DNA from: Litchfieldella rifensis
GTDB lineage: Bacteria > Pseudomonadota > Gammaproteobacteria > Pseudomonadales > Halomonadaceae
DNA length: 64,000 nt
NCBI RefSeq assembly: GCF_042646605.1
Contig: NZ_JBHRUG010000031.1
Location: 310,001 to 374,000, forward strand
Reading direction: 5' to 3'
Part shown: one piece after another, positions 1 to 8,404 of the stretch
Position numbering within the stretch: position 1 is the first letter of the stretch
Layout of the letters: every line of letters starts with the position of its first letter
Made by a program: the position numbers and the translations under genes
Notes under the pieces: generated by a model
Seen by the model: only the letters and a program-made list of their open reading frames with translations
Told to the model about the DNA's origin: nothing
Databases searched by the model: none

Positions 1-1
1 G

Positions 2-85
2 ATCACTCCCGAGGCACGCGCCAACGTGGTCCGTCTTACCAGCGACAATCTGCGTCGATGGAGAGACCAGAACGAGCAAGGCTGA
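2..85 (+). CDS. 3' end of an upstream gene, possibly a D-2-hydroxyacid dehydrogenase
   Basis: An open frame enters from the left edge and stops at TGA 83-85. It encodes 27 residues, ending in NLRRWRDQNEQG. The pattern of a helix finishing in 'DNLRRW' resembles the C-terminal helix of D-2-hydroxyacid dehydrogenases, but the piece is too short to be sure. The frame has the same GC-rich character as the genes that follow, and the next gene starts 41 bases downstream on the same strand, so the two may share a transcript. The product assignment is weak; the presence of a coding 3' end is more likely than its name. Confidence 0.4.
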   Translation: MTPEARANVVRLTSDNLRRWRDQNEQG

Positions 86-126
86 TGCCATCGAGACAAT
101 GCCCCTATCCGGCTTCAGGAGAACCC

Positions 127-1047
127 ATGTTGTACAACTTCGGTTCGATCAATATCGATCATGTCTACCGGGTGGCGCATCTCGTGCGCCCCGGTGAAAC
201 CCTGGCCAGTTCGAGCTATCGCCAGGCACTCGGTGGCAAAGGGGCCAACCAGTCGTTGGCCATGGTGCGAGCCGGGGGCCGTGTCTGTCATTGGGGACGG
301 CTCTGCAACGCCGACCGCTGGGTGCTGGATACCTTGTCCGCTGCCGGCGTTGATACCGCTAGTGTCGAGCTGACCGACGATCCCAGTGGTCATGCCCTGA
401 TCCAGGTCGATGACAGCGGCGAGAATGCCATCATTCTGTTCCCGGGAGCCAATCACGGTTTCGATGCCGCACGGATAGACGCCCTGATCGGCCAAGCCAG
501 CGAGGGCGACTGGCTGTTGCTGCAGAACGAATGCAACGCTTTGTCGCGTGCCATGACCCGGGCACGGGAACGTGGCATGTCCATCGCCTTCAACCCGGCC
601 CCCATGTCGGATGAAGTGAGACAACTGCCCCTGGAAACGTGCCAATTGCTGTTCGTCAATCGCGGTGAAGCCGCGGCCTTGGCCGGGCTCGACGCACAGA
701 GTCCTTGCGAGGCTCTGCTCGATGCCTTGCATCGTCAACTGCCGACGGTCGAGGTCGTGCTGACCATGGGGGACGAAGGCGTCTGCTACCAGCATGGCCA
801 ACAGCGTCTGCGGCTGCCCGCCCACCGTGTCGAGGCCATCGATACCACGGCCGCCGGCGACACCTTCATCGGCTATTTCATGGCCGCTCGTCAGCACGGT
901 CACGATGTCGAACGGTGCCTGCGCCAGGCCAGTGCGGCATCGGCACTGTGCGTGCAGCGAGCCGGTGCGGCGCCGAGCATTCCGGTATTCAGCGATGTCG
1001 AGGCGACCACTCGCGACTGGCCGTCACTGGAATTGACGTCATACTGA
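127..1047 (+). CDS. rbsK: PfkB-family carbohydrate kinase, ribokinase type
   Basis: A 306-residue sugar kinase that probably phosphorylates ribose or a related sugar with ATP. The N-terminal PfkB signature GGKGANQS lies at residues 36-43. The C-terminal signature DTTAAGDTF begins near residue 239 and contains the catalytic Asp at about 245, so the active site looks intact. ATG 127 is chosen because AGGAGA at 117-122 lies at good spacing and the family-typical beta strand (LYNFGSINID) begins there; an in-frame GTG/ATG further upstream would add residues without homology. The next gene, 17 bases downstream, is a nucleoside hydrolase. Together they would turn a nucleoside into base plus ribose and then ribose 5-phosphate. 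Family certain; exact sugar inferred from the neighbour. Confidence 0.85.
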   Translation: MLYNFGSINIDHVYRVAHLVRPGETLASSSYRQALGGKGANQSLAMVRAGGRVCHWGRLCNADRWVLDTLSAAGVDTASVELTDDPSGHALIQVDDSGENAIILFPGANHGFDAARIDALIGQASEGDWLLLQNECNALSRAMTRARERGMSIAFNPAPMSDEVRQLPLETCQLLFVNRGEAAALAGLDAQSPCEALLDALHRQLPTVEVVLTMGDEGVCYQHGQQRLRLPAHRVEAIDTTAAGDTFIGYFMAARQHGHDVERCLRQASAASALCVQRAGAAPSIPVFSDVEATTRDWPSLELTSY

Positions 1048-1064
1048 GAAAGGAAGGAAATCTC

Positions 1065-2006
1065 ATGAACCATCCAATCATCTTCGATACCGATCCGGGC
1101 GTCGACGACGCCCAGGCCATCGCCATTGCCCTCGCCCATCCCGATATCGAGCTGCTGGGCCTGACCACCACCTACGGCAATGTGGACATCGCCACCGCCA
1201 CTCACAATGCCTTGTTACTCAGCGAGCTGGCCGGTCAGCGAATCCCTGTTGCCCAAGGGGCGGCCGGCCCACTGGTCAAGACCAAGTACCCCGCTCCAGC
1301 CTTCATCCACGGTGAAAATGGCCTGGGCAATATCGAACTGCCACCGGTCAAGGGGCAGGCCGAGGCGACGAGTGCCGCCCAATTCATCATCGACCAGGTC
1401 AATGCCCGTCCGGGCGAGATCAGCCTGGTCGCTGTCGGCCCCCTGGGTAACCTGGCCGCTGCGCTGCAGCTCGATCCCGGCATCGTCGACAAGGTCAAGC
1501 AGGTCGTGATCATGGGCGGTTCGATCAAGGAAGGCGGCAATGTCACACCGGTGGCCGAAGCCAATATCTTCAACGACCCACATGCCGCTTTCCGAGTGCT
1601 GACCGCCGGTTGGCCACTGACCATGGTGGGGCTGGATGCAACCCATCGCTGCGTGCTGCGGCCTGCTGACATGGACATCATCGCTGTCGGCCAGGGGCGT
1701 CTGGGGGACATACTGGCCGGCAGCTACGCATTCTACAGCGACTTCTATCGGGGAGCCCTGGGCATCGATGGCTGCTGCCCGCATGATAGCTGCGCGCTGG
1801 CCTGGCTACTCAAGCCCGAGCTGTTCACCACCGCACGCGGCCATCTCATGGTCGTTACCGAGGGGGATGCCGAAGGGCAGACAATCTTTGCTCCCGAGGG
1901 GCGACCCTTCATCGATGCCCGCTGGTCACGAACGCCGCTGGTTGACGTTTGTACCGGGGCGGATGGCAAGGCGGTCGTGGAATGGATCGTCGAGACGCTC
2001 AAGTAG
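1065..2006 (+). CDS. Inosine/uridine-preferring nucleoside hydrolase
   Basis: A 313-residue member of the IunH/RihA family, which hydrolyses the N-glycosidic bond of ribonucleosides and needs Ca2+. The calcium-binding motif DTDPGVDD is at residues 8-15, and a further metal-ligand Asp sits in HDSCALAW near residue 241. Both are conserved, so activity is expected. ATG 1065 follows AAGGAAGG at 1050-1057. The gene is 17 bases behind the ribokinase-type gene and almost certainly cotranscribed. Whether it prefers purine or pyrimidine nucleosides cannot be told from the sequence. No clear terminator is seen in the 45 bases before the convergent acylphosphatase gene. Confidence 0.9.
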   Translation: MNHPIIFDTDPGVDDAQAIAIALAHPDIELLGLTTTYGNVDIATATHNALLLSELAGQRIPVAQGAAGPLVKTKYPAPAFIHGENGLGNIELPPVKGQAEATSAAQFIIDQVNARPGEISLVAVGPLGNLAAALQLDPGIVDKVKQVVIMGGSIKEGGNVTPVAEANIFNDPHAAFRVLTAGWPLTMVGLDATHRCVLRPADMDIIAVGQGRLGDILAGSYAFYSDFYRGALGIDGCCPHDSCALAWLLKPELFTTARGHLMVVTEGDAEGQTIFAPEGRPFIDARWSRTPLVDVCTGADGKAVVEWIVETLK

Positions 2007-2051
2007 CGTCACACGATCGATGGCGGCAAGGCCGTCGGGGTGGTCGGCAGA

Positions 2052-2324
2052 CTAGAGAGTGAGAAAGGTATCGTGATCGCGCCACTCGACACCCTCCAGT
2101 TCGACATGCGTGACCCGGGCGTCGGGCGGGCCCTGCCATAGCCACTGGGTCACGCTGTTGACGGCCTCCCCCTCGCCGCACAGCAGCACTTCCACGCGCC
2201 CATCGGGCAGGTTCCTGGCATGGCCGGTCACGTGGGCCTTGAGTGCCTGCTCCTGGGTCGCGCGACGAAACCACACCCCTTGCACCCTGCCCGACACCAG
2301 CGCCCTCACACAGCATTTCGACAT
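2052..2324 (-). CDS. yccX: Acylphosphatase
   Basis: A 90-residue protein matching the usual acylphosphatase length of about 90-100. It hydrolyses carboxyl-phosphate bonds, for example acetyl or carbamoyl phosphate. The signature GRVQGVWFR is at residues 12-20, with the phosphate-binding catalytic Arg at 20; the second catalytic residue, Asn, is at 38 in ARNLPDG. Both are present. GGAGG lies five bases upstream of the ATG, a strong ribosome site. It is a single gene convergent with the nucleoside hydrolase, and no operon partner is seen. Confidence 0.93.
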   Translation of the reverse strand: MSKCCVRALVSGRVQGVWFRRATQEQALKAHVTGHARNLPDGRVEVLLCGEGEAVNSVTQWLWQGPPDARVTHVELEGVEWRDHDTFLTL

Positions 2325-2424
2325 CGTGACCTCCGTTCACTTGTGCCGCTGTTCTAGTTCTAGCAGCTTGCTCGCTCGCCGACCAAACCGAGCACTGGCA
2401 AGAACGCTCCTGAAGTGTTCTAGT

Positions 2425-2459
2425 CTAGATAGTGGAAGCCACAAGCTTCCTCTCTAGAC
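2425..2459 (+). promoter_or_regulatory. Nested inverted repeat in the leader of the amino acid dehydrogenase gene
   Basis: GGAAGC (2435-2440) and GCTTCC (2446-2451) form a 6-bp stem around a CACAA loop. The stem is flanked on both sides by the self-complementary hexamer TCTAGA (2425-2430 and 2454-2459). More TCTAG-like sequence (TTCTAGTTCTAG) lies upstream near 2351-2362. The structure ends 57 bases before the start codon at 2517, so it could be an operator or an mRNA leader hairpin. No known regulator was recognised. Confidence 0.4.
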
Positions 2460-2516
2460 GGTCACGGTCCCACCCGACCCGACCGAACAACAACGATCCT
2501 CATAAGGGAAATTACC

Positions 2517-3575
2517 ATGCATGTCTTCCAGCATCCGGAATTCGACCAACACGAGCAAGTCGTCTTCGGTAGCGATACCGCCAGTGGCCTGCAAGCCATC
2601 ATTGCCATTCACAATACGCATCGCGGACCGGCCCTGGGGGGATTGCGCATCTACCCCTATGCCAGCGAAGACGATGCCCTGACCGATGTGCTGCGCCTGT
2701 CGCGTGGCATGACCTACAAGTCGGCGCTGGCCAATCTCCCTCTGGGGGGAGGCAAAGCCGTCATCATTGCCGATCCCCGGCGCCATAAGACCCCTGCCCT
2801 GCTCGAGGCCATGGGACGCCTGGTCGACTCCCTGGGCGGACACTACATCACCGCGGAGGATTCCGGCTCCGACGAGGCGGACATGCAAGTGATCGCCAGG
2901 CGGACCGCGCATGTTGTTGGCCTGCGCAGAACCGCCAACGAGTCAGGAGACCCGTCCCCCTTCACCGCCCGCGGCGTGTTCTGCGCCTTACGCTGCGCCG
3001 TCCGTCACGGCCTCGGACGCTCTCAGTTGGATGGCGTGCGGGTCGCGATCCAGGGAGTAGGTCATGTCGGCGCTCACTTGGCCCGCGAGCTGCATGCCGC
3101 CGGTGCTCAGCTGGTCATCAGCGATGTGAATGGGCCGGTCGTATCACGCCTGGCCGAGGAGCTCGGCGCCAAGGTCCTGCCACCGCAAGCCATCTTCGAT
3201 GCCGACGTGGACGTCTTCGCCCCTTGCGCACTGGGAGCGGTGATCGATGAGAAGGTCTGTGAGCGGCTGCAAGCCAAGGTCGTCGCCGGCGCAGCCAACA
3301 ATCAGCTCGCCAGCCCGGCCGCGGGGCAACGGCTACATGAGCGCGGGATTCTCTACGCCCCGGATTATGTCGCCAACGCCGGGGGTGTGATCGAGGTTGC
3401 CTGGCAGCGTCGTGACGATTATCGCCGCGATGCCGTGATGGCCCACATCGACAGGATCGAAGCGACCCTGGACGAGATCTTCCAACGGGCTCGGCGTGAA
3501 CGGACCCGCCCGGAAGAAGTCGCCGACCGGATCGCCGAAGAACGCTTCAAGCCACAGGCACACTGTGCTGCCTAG
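2517..3575 (+). CDS. Glu/Leu/Phe/Val dehydrogenase, leucine dehydrogenase type
   Basis: A 352-residue NAD-dependent amino acid dehydrogenase that would reversibly deaminate leucine, valine or phenylalanine to the 2-oxo acid and ammonia. The catalytic lysines are visible at K68 (MTYKSA) and K80 (LGGGKAV), and the catalytic Asp lies in EDSGSD near residue 115. A Rossmann segment with GVGHVGAHLA starts near residue 178. The length (350-365) fits leucine or phenylalanine dehydrogenase, not the roughly 450-residue glutamate dehydrogenase. It stands alone, with a 190-base leader carrying inverted repeats, so it may be individually regulated. Substrate within the family is not settled by the sequence. 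Confidence 0.85.
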   Translation: MHVFQHPEFDQHEQVVFGSDTASGLQAIIAIHNTHRGPALGGLRIYPYASEDDALTDVLRLSRGMTYKSALANLPLGGGKAVIIADPRRHKTPALLEAMGRLVDSLGGHYITAEDSGSDEADMQVIARRTAHVVGLRRTANESGDPSPFTARGVFCALRCAVRHGLGRSQLDGVRVAIQGVGHVGAHLARELHAAGAQLVISDVNGPVVSRLAEELGAKVLPPQAIFDADVDVFAPCALGAVIDEKVCERLQAKVVAGAANNQLASPAAGQRLHERGILYAPDYVANAGGVIEVAWQRRDDYRRDAVMAHIDRIEATLDEIFQRARRERTRPEEVADRIAEERFKPQAHCAA

Positions 3576-3585
3576 ATGGTGGTTG

Positions 3586-3608
3586 CCTGCGCCTCGTGGA
3601 GGCGCAGG
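3586..3608. terminator. Hairpin between convergent genes
   Basis: CCTGCGCCTC (3586-3595) and GAGGCGCAGG (3599-3608) form a perfect 10-bp stem with a three-base loop. It sits just after the dehydrogenase stop codon and just before the convergent yihY stop. There is no clear U-tract, so it may be a weak or Rho-assisted bidirectional terminator. Confidence 0.55.
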
Positions 3609-3624
3609 TATCGCTCGGCCTAGG

Positions 3625-4533
3625 CTAGGTATCGGTCAACAGCTCACGCTTGACCAGCACTGCAGAGTTGCGCGGCACGATAGCCAGCCCCCGACCCAAC
3701 AAGTGGCACTTGGTGAAAGCCGCGCCGAACAGCAGAATCAGAGACGAGTAGTAGACCCATAGCAGAATCAGCACGACCGAACCGGCCGCCCCATAGGTGG
3801 AAGCCGTCGCGGTATAGGCCAGGTAAGCGGCGATGGCATAGCGCCCCAAGGCGAACAGCAATGCCGTGACGACGGCGCCGACCAGCACATCTCTCCAATG
3901 CAACACCACGTCGGGTAACACCTTGAAGATGGTGGCGAAAAGCACCGCGATCACCGCCAGCGAGATCAGAAATTCGGCGCCACCCGCCAGCAAGCCGATG
4001 AAGGGCAACAAGCCTTCGGCATGGTGCAGTATGGCTCGCAGAACCACCCCGAATACCAGTGAGACGAGCAGAATGAAGCCGATCGATAGCACGACAGTCA
4101 GCGATAGCAGACGATTCTTGAGAAAGATCAGTAGGCTGTTGCCGCTGGGCTTGGCGGTCACTCCCCATATGGTGTTGAGCGAAAACTGCATCTGTGCAAA
4201 TACCGTGGTTGCCCCTAGCAGCAAGGCACCGATCCCCATCAGCGACGGCAGGAGCCCCGACTCCTCGATCCGCGACTGGGCCACGGCATGTTCGATAGCC
4301 GTGGCTGCCTCCCGTCCCATGGTGTCCTGAAGCTGCGCCACGACCTGGCCCTGCGCAGCGTCTTCTCCCATTACTATGCCGATTACCGTCACCGCAATGA
4401 TCACCGTCGGCGCCAGGGAAAACAGGGTATAAAACGCCAGCGAACCGGCGTAGCTGAAGGCATTGCGCTCGATCCACAGGCGCATGGCGTCGCGTGTGAT
4501 ACGCCACCAGAAGAGGGTTGTATCCTTGATCAC
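3625..4533 (-). CDS. yihY: YihY/BrkB family inner-membrane protein
   Basis: A 302-residue polytopic inner-membrane protein of the YihY/virulence factor BrkB family, once called RNase BN in error. About six hydrophobic segments are visible, the first at roughly residues 30-52 after the family-typical RNAFSYAGSLAFYTLFSLAP stretch. Its molecular role is unknown; transport or envelope functions have been proposed for the family. The start is GTG 4533, because AGGGAG lies five bases upstream and there is no in-frame ATG with a site nearby. It is transcribed divergently from the NMN adenylyltransferase gene and shows no operon partner. Confidence 0.88.
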   Translation of the reverse strand: MIKDTTLFWWRITRDAMRLWIERNAFSYAGSLAFYTLFSLAPTVIIAVTVIGIVMGEDAAQGQVVAQLQDTMGREAATAIEHAVAQSRIEESGLLPSLMGIGALLLGATTVFAQMQFSLNTIWGVTAKPSGNSLLIFLKNRLLSLTVVLSIGFILLVSLVFGVVLRAILHHAEGLLPFIGLLAGGAEFLISLAVIAVLFATIFKVLPDVVLHWRDVLVGAVVTALLFALGRYAIAAYLAYTATASTYGAAGSVVLILLWVYYSSLILLFGAAFTKCHLLGRGLAIVPRNSAVLVKRELLTDT

Positions 4534-4694
4534 GAGTGCTCCCTAGTCATGTCACAAGACGTATGCAGCATAACAGTTCGCGCAATTAATCAAGCGTTTA
4601 CTGTCAAAGCTGCATTGCAGCGAGAAGTCTTGCCGCGGATAATGACTCACGACCTGCCGCCGATCCATCGTCATTCGCAATGCCGGGAGTCCCC

Positions 4695-5792
4695 ATGGCG
4701 TCACCGCCACCACCCTCGCCCACTCAGCCCCCCGACTTCGACTGCCTGGTCTTCATTGGGCGATTTCAGCCGCCCCACCTGGGGCACCTGGCGGTGATCC
4801 ATGAGGCCTTGAAACGAGCGCGTCAGGTCATCGTGCTGGTGGGATCGGCCTGGCAGGCTCGCTCATTGCGCAATCCTTGGCGCTTCGAAGAGCGCTTGTC
4901 GATGCTGAGGAGCTGCTTCGACGACGAGGATAACCGGCGCCTGGAGATCGAACCGCTGCTGGACGCCCTCTACAACAACGATGTCTGGGTGCGTGATGTG
5001 CAACGCAAGGTCCGCGACATCGCCAGCCCCAGCCACGGCAAACTGCCGCGTATCGGCCTGATCGGCGCCAGTCGCGGACAATCGAGTTATTACCTTAGCC
5101 TGTTTCCGCAATGGGAGTCGGTCAGTGTTCCACTGGTCGAGGGGATTTCTGCCAGCCAGATTCGCGAGCGACTCTTCCGCTCACCCTCTTCGTCGAACGA
5201 TTACCTGTCGACCGGTGCGGCCCATGACTTGCCGCCCAGCGTGCACCAGGCCCTGCGCGACTTCGATGCCAGTGATGCCTGGCAGCGGCTGCAGGAGGAA
5301 CAGCGGCTGCTGAACCAGTATCGCCAGGCCTGGGCCGATGCGCCCTACCCTCCGATCTTCGTCACCGTCAACGCCGTCGTGGTGCAATCCGGTCATGTGT
5401 TGCTGGTCAAGCGAACGGCGGCTCCCGGCAAGGGGCTGCTGGCCTTGCCCGGGGGGTTCATCAACTCGCACGAGCGACTGCTGGATGCCTGTCTGCGCGA
5501 ACTCCGCGAGCGCGTTCGGCTTAAAGTGCCCGAGCCGGTACTGAAGGGATCGTTGCGCGGGCAGCGTCTGTTCGACGAGCCGCATCGAAGCTGGCGTGGC
5601 CGAACCCTGGCGGAAGCCTTCTACTTCGCGCTGCGTCCCGAACAACAACTCCCCCAGCTCAAACCGACCAAGGGGGGCGAGCATGCACGCTGGGTGGCGC
5701 TGGCCGACCTGGAACCGGAGACGCTGTTCGAGGACCACTTCTTCATCATCCAGAATTTCCTGGGCTTGCCGGCCGACTTCAGCGGAGCCTGA
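4695..5792 (+). CDS. Bifunctional NMN adenylyltransferase / Nudix-domain protein (NadM-Nudix type)
   Basis: A 365-residue fusion. The N-terminal half is a nucleotidyltransferase with GRFQPPHLGH at residues 22-31 and SASQIRE near 150, the signatures of archaeal-type NMN adenylyltransferase, which makes NAD from NMN and ATP. The C-terminal half (about 215-365) has a Nudix fold. Its Nudix box starts with GGF near 253 but reads RELRER instead of RELxEE: the second glutamate of the metal-binding pair is R273 (codon CGC 5511-5513) and the following Gly position is also Arg. Phosphohydrolase activity may therefore be lost or changed. ATG 4695 has GGGAG six bases upstream; ATG 4680 has no site. Confidence 0.88.
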   Translation: MASPPPPSPTQPPDFDCLVFIGRFQPPHLGHLAVIHEALKRARQVIVLVGSAWQARSLRNPWRFEERLSMLRSCFDDEDNRRLEIEPLLDALYNNDVWVRDVQRKVRDIASPSHGKLPRIGLIGASRGQSSYYLSLFPQWESVSVPLVEGISASQIRERLFRSPSSSNDYLSTGAAHDLPPSVHQALRDFDASDAWQRLQEEQRLLNQYRQAWADAPYPPIFVTVNAVVVQSGHVLLVKRTAAPGKGLLALPGGFINSHERLLDACLRELRERVRLKVPEPVLKGSLRGQRLFDEPHRSWRGRTLAEAFYFALRPEQQLPQLKPTKGGEHARWVALADLEPETLFEDHFFIIQNFLGLPADFSGA

Positions 5793-5854
5793 TGACTGTT
5801 GGGATGCCTCGTTCCGTGACCATCGTTCCCTGCCGGTCAAGGATTTCGACGGGA

Positions 5855-6772
5855 TCACGCCTGAAGGAAATCGCGTGGTAGCTTCATCATCTGCCGCCAG
5901 AGTTTCTCCACGCCGGGTTTGTGGACCAGTGAGCAGCGATACAGACGAATCTCCAACGGCACGTCCCAGGCACTGTCTGCTGCCCGGACCAGACGGCCAC
6001 TGGCCAATTCCTCGCGGATGCAGAAATCGGGGATCCAGGCCATACCCACCCCCTGCAGCATCATGCCCTTCAAGCCCTCGGCCATGGCGGTTTCGTAAAC
6101 GGTGCGCAGGCGCAATCGCAAGGGGTCGTTCTTGAGCAACATGCGCACGCTGCGGCCGAGAAAGGCGCCCTGGGTGTAGGCCAGGTAGGGAATCGGCTCG
6201 CTACCCGCCAGCGGGAACCGCGGCTCCCCCTGTTCGTCGGGCAGGCAGACTGGAATCATCTTGACCTGACCGATCGAAAAGGACGGAAAGGCCTCGGAGT
6301 CGAGCTGCATACTGGCGTAGGGGTCGTAATAGCCGAGCATCAGATCGCAGTTGCCTTCGCGTAGCACATGAATGGCATCGCCGACATTCATCGCCACCAG
6401 CCGTGTGGGCAGTTCCCCCAGCCCCTGCTGCAGACGCGAGATCCACTGCGGGTAGAAGGCCAAGGCCAGGGAATGGGCCGCGACGATGTCGAGTGCCTCA
6501 TTGGCCATCGACAGGCCACGCAGATGGCCGAGGCATTCGTTCAGTTGCTCGACCAGGTTGCGCGCCGTAACGAGGAAGAGTTGTCCTTCCGGCGTCAATC
6601 CCACTGGCGTGGTAGAGCGATCCACCAAGGTCACCCCTACCGCCTGTTCGAGCGAACGGATACGGCGACTGAACGCCGGCTGGGTGACATGGCGTTGCCG
6701 CGCCGAGGTGGAAAAGCTACGGGTATTGGCCAGGGCAACGAAATCTTCCAGCCACTTGGTTTCGAGGTTCAC
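5855..6772 (-). CDS. LysR-family regulator, HypT/YjiE-like
   Basis: A roughly 305-residue transcription factor with an N-terminal winged helix (first 60 residues, including QPAFSRRIRSLEQAVGV) and a LysR substrate-binding domain. The opening NLETKWLEDF and the QPAFSRRIR helix resemble HypT (YjiE), the hypochlorite-responsive LysR protein of enteric bacteria. Homology in the effector domain cannot be judged here, so the stimulus is only a suggestion. GTG 6772 is preferred because GGGAG sits five bases upstream and the homologous region starts at once; an ATG at 6790 would add six residues and lacks a ribosome site. Its target is not evident from the neighbours. Confidence 0.82.
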   Translation of the reverse strand: MNLETKWLEDFVALANTRSFSTSARQRHVTQPAFSRRIRSLEQAVGVTLVDRSTTPVGLTPEGQLFLVTARNLVEQLNECLGHLRGLSMANEALDIVAAHSLALAFYPQWISRLQQGLGELPTRLVAMNVGDAIHVLREGNCDLMLGYYDPYASMQLDSEAFPSFSIGQVKMIPVCLPDEQGEPRFPLAGSEPIPYLAYTQGAFLGRSVRMLLKNDPLRLRLRTVYETAMAEGLKGMMLQGVGMAWIPDFCIREELASGRLVRAADSAWDVPLEIRLYRCSLVHKPGVEKLWRQMMKLPRDFLQA

Positions 6773-6906
6773 CGCGACTCCCGATGGCATGCCGTAAAAA
6801 TCAACAGTTTACTTGAGTGCCGGTCAGACGACCAACGCCACGGTCGACTTTCTGCAAGCACCTGCCGCAGCATCGAAGATTGTGCAAACGATTCTGGTAT
6901 CCGTCT

Positions 6907-8325
6907 CTATTGTATCGGCGACAGCAGATAGGCAGCACGTGCAATCAACTTGCTCCATAGGGGGCGCCGCTTGAGTTCGTCATAGCTGATGCGGCGACAG
7001 GCGGCGAAGTCTCGCTCGAGCATCAAGCGAACTTCCGCGGCGAAGCGCTGATCGTGCACGAAGGCGGTAATCTCGAAATTGAGACGAAAGGAACGGTTGT
7101 CCAGATTGACGGTGCCGACGGTGGCACTGTGATTGTCGATCAGCATCACCTTCTGATGCAGGAAGCCTGGTTGATAGCGATAGATCTTCACACCGGCACG
7201 CACCATGTCGGGCAGGAAAGCAAAGGCAGACAGGAAGACCAACAGGTGGTCGGGGCGCTCGGGAATCATCACCCTGACATCGACGCCGCGCATCGCCGCC
7301 AGGCGCAAGGCATCTTGGACCCCTTGGTCGGGAACGAAATAGGGGCTGGTTACCCAGAGACGCTCGCGCGCATTATGCATGGCCTGCTGCATCAACAGAC
7401 TTGCAGTCTCGAGACGGTCGGCAGGCCCCGAGGGCACGATCACCACGTTCTGGCACTCGGTACAAGTCACCTGAGGAATCCAGGTCAGGTTGAGCACGTC
7501 ACCCGTGGCCCAGTGCCAGTCCTCCCAGAATGCTTCCTGCAATCCCAGCACGCTTGGCCCGGTCAGCTTGAGATGCGTATCGCGCCAAGGGCCGTGCCGC
7601 TTGTGTTGGCCAAGGTACTCCACACCGACATTGAAGCCACCCAGCCAGCCGATGCGGCCATCGACAACCAGAACCTTGCGATGATTGCGAAAGTTGAGCT
7701 GGAAACGATGACGCCACCCCCGCGAGGAATTGAAGGCGCTCACCTCGACGCCTGCCGCGCCGAGATCCTTGAGATAGCCTTCGTTGAGCTTGCGGCTGCC
7801 GACTTCGTCGAACAGGAAATAGACTCGCACGCCACGCTCTGCGGCATGTTCGAGATGTTGTTTGAGCTTGAGCCCCAGAGCATCGTGGCGAACGATGAAA
7901 AATTGGATGAGGATGTATTCCTCGGCCTCGTCGATGCCCGTAAACAAGCTGTCGAAGGTAGCTTCTCCGTCCACCAGCAGCTCGGCACGGTTGCCACTGG
8001 TCAGCGGCATCCTGGCGAGCTGTTCGATAGCCAGGGTATCGCCTTGGTAGGTCGTGGCCAGATAAGGCTCGATCAGATGGCGGTAGCGTGCCAGCACGCG
8101 CCGCAAAACAGTGTCTCGCTCGCCGCGAGCCGAAACATAACCATAGAAGCGTGGTCGCCCGAAGACCCAATACGCAGGGAGCGCGGCATACGGAAAGGTC
8201 ACCAGTGAAATGATCCAGGCGATGGCACCCTGTGAGGTACGACTCGACATCAGCGCCAGCACCGCGGACAGTACCCCCAGCAGGTGAACCATGAAGATGG
8301 CCAGCCCGATCAGCCAAGAGGTCAT
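6907..8325 (-). CDS. cls: Cardiolipin synthase
   Basis: A 472-residue membrane enzyme of the phospholipase D superfamily that joins two phosphatidylglycerols into cardiolipin. Two hydrophobic segments fill the first 55 residues. Both catalytic HKD motifs are complete: HRKVLVVDGRIGWLGG near residue 214 and HQKVMLIDNHSATVG near residue 390. Length and layout match ClsA-type enzymes (about 480). GAGGAG is four bases before the ATG. More cardiolipin is a common osmotic response, which fits a halophile, but no osmoregulatory site is seen. Confidence 0.93.
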   Translation of the reverse strand: MTSWLIGLAIFMVHLLGVLSAVLALMSSRTSQGAIAWIISLVTFPYAALPAYWVFGRPRFYGYVSARGERDTVLRRVLARYRHLIEPYLATTYQGDTLAIEQLARMPLTSGNRAELLVDGEATFDSLFTGIDEAEEYILIQFFIVRHDALGLKLKQHLEHAAERGVRVYFLFDEVGSRKLNEGYLKDLGAAGVEVSAFNSSRGWRHRFQLNFRNHRKVLVVDGRIGWLGGFNVGVEYLGQHKRHGPWRDTHLKLTGPSVLGLQEAFWEDWHWATGDVLNLTWIPQVTCTECQNVVIVPSGPADRLETASLLMQQAMHNARERLWVTSPYFVPDQGVQDALRLAAMRGVDVRVMIPERPDHLLVFLSAFAFLPDMVRAGVKIYRYQPGFLHQKVMLIDNHSATVGTVNLDNRSFRLNFEITAFVHDQRFAAEVRLMLERDFAACRRISYDELKRRPLWSKLIARAAYLLSPIQ

Positions 8326-8360
8326 GTCGCTCCTCGTCTACATGCAAGTGCGGTAGATGA

Positions 8361-8399
8361 CGCCACGTCAATGGCATGGCATGGTGCCTTGACGTGGCG
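8361..8399 (-). terminator. Hairpin after the fumarase gene
   Basis: CGCCACGTCAA (8361-8371) and TTGACGTGGCG (8389-8399) form a perfect 11-bp inverted repeat around a 17-base loop. The structure begins six bases past the fumarase stop codon in the direction of its transcription. It has no good U-tract, so termination is inferred from position and stem strength. Confidence 0.5.
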
Positions 8400-8404
8400 G
8401 TTGC

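Noticed and set aside
7054..8208. Long plus-strand frame opposite cardiolipin synthase
   Set aside because: Antisense of an intact cls gene with both HKD motifs; composition is His/Gln-rich, as expected from reversed codons.
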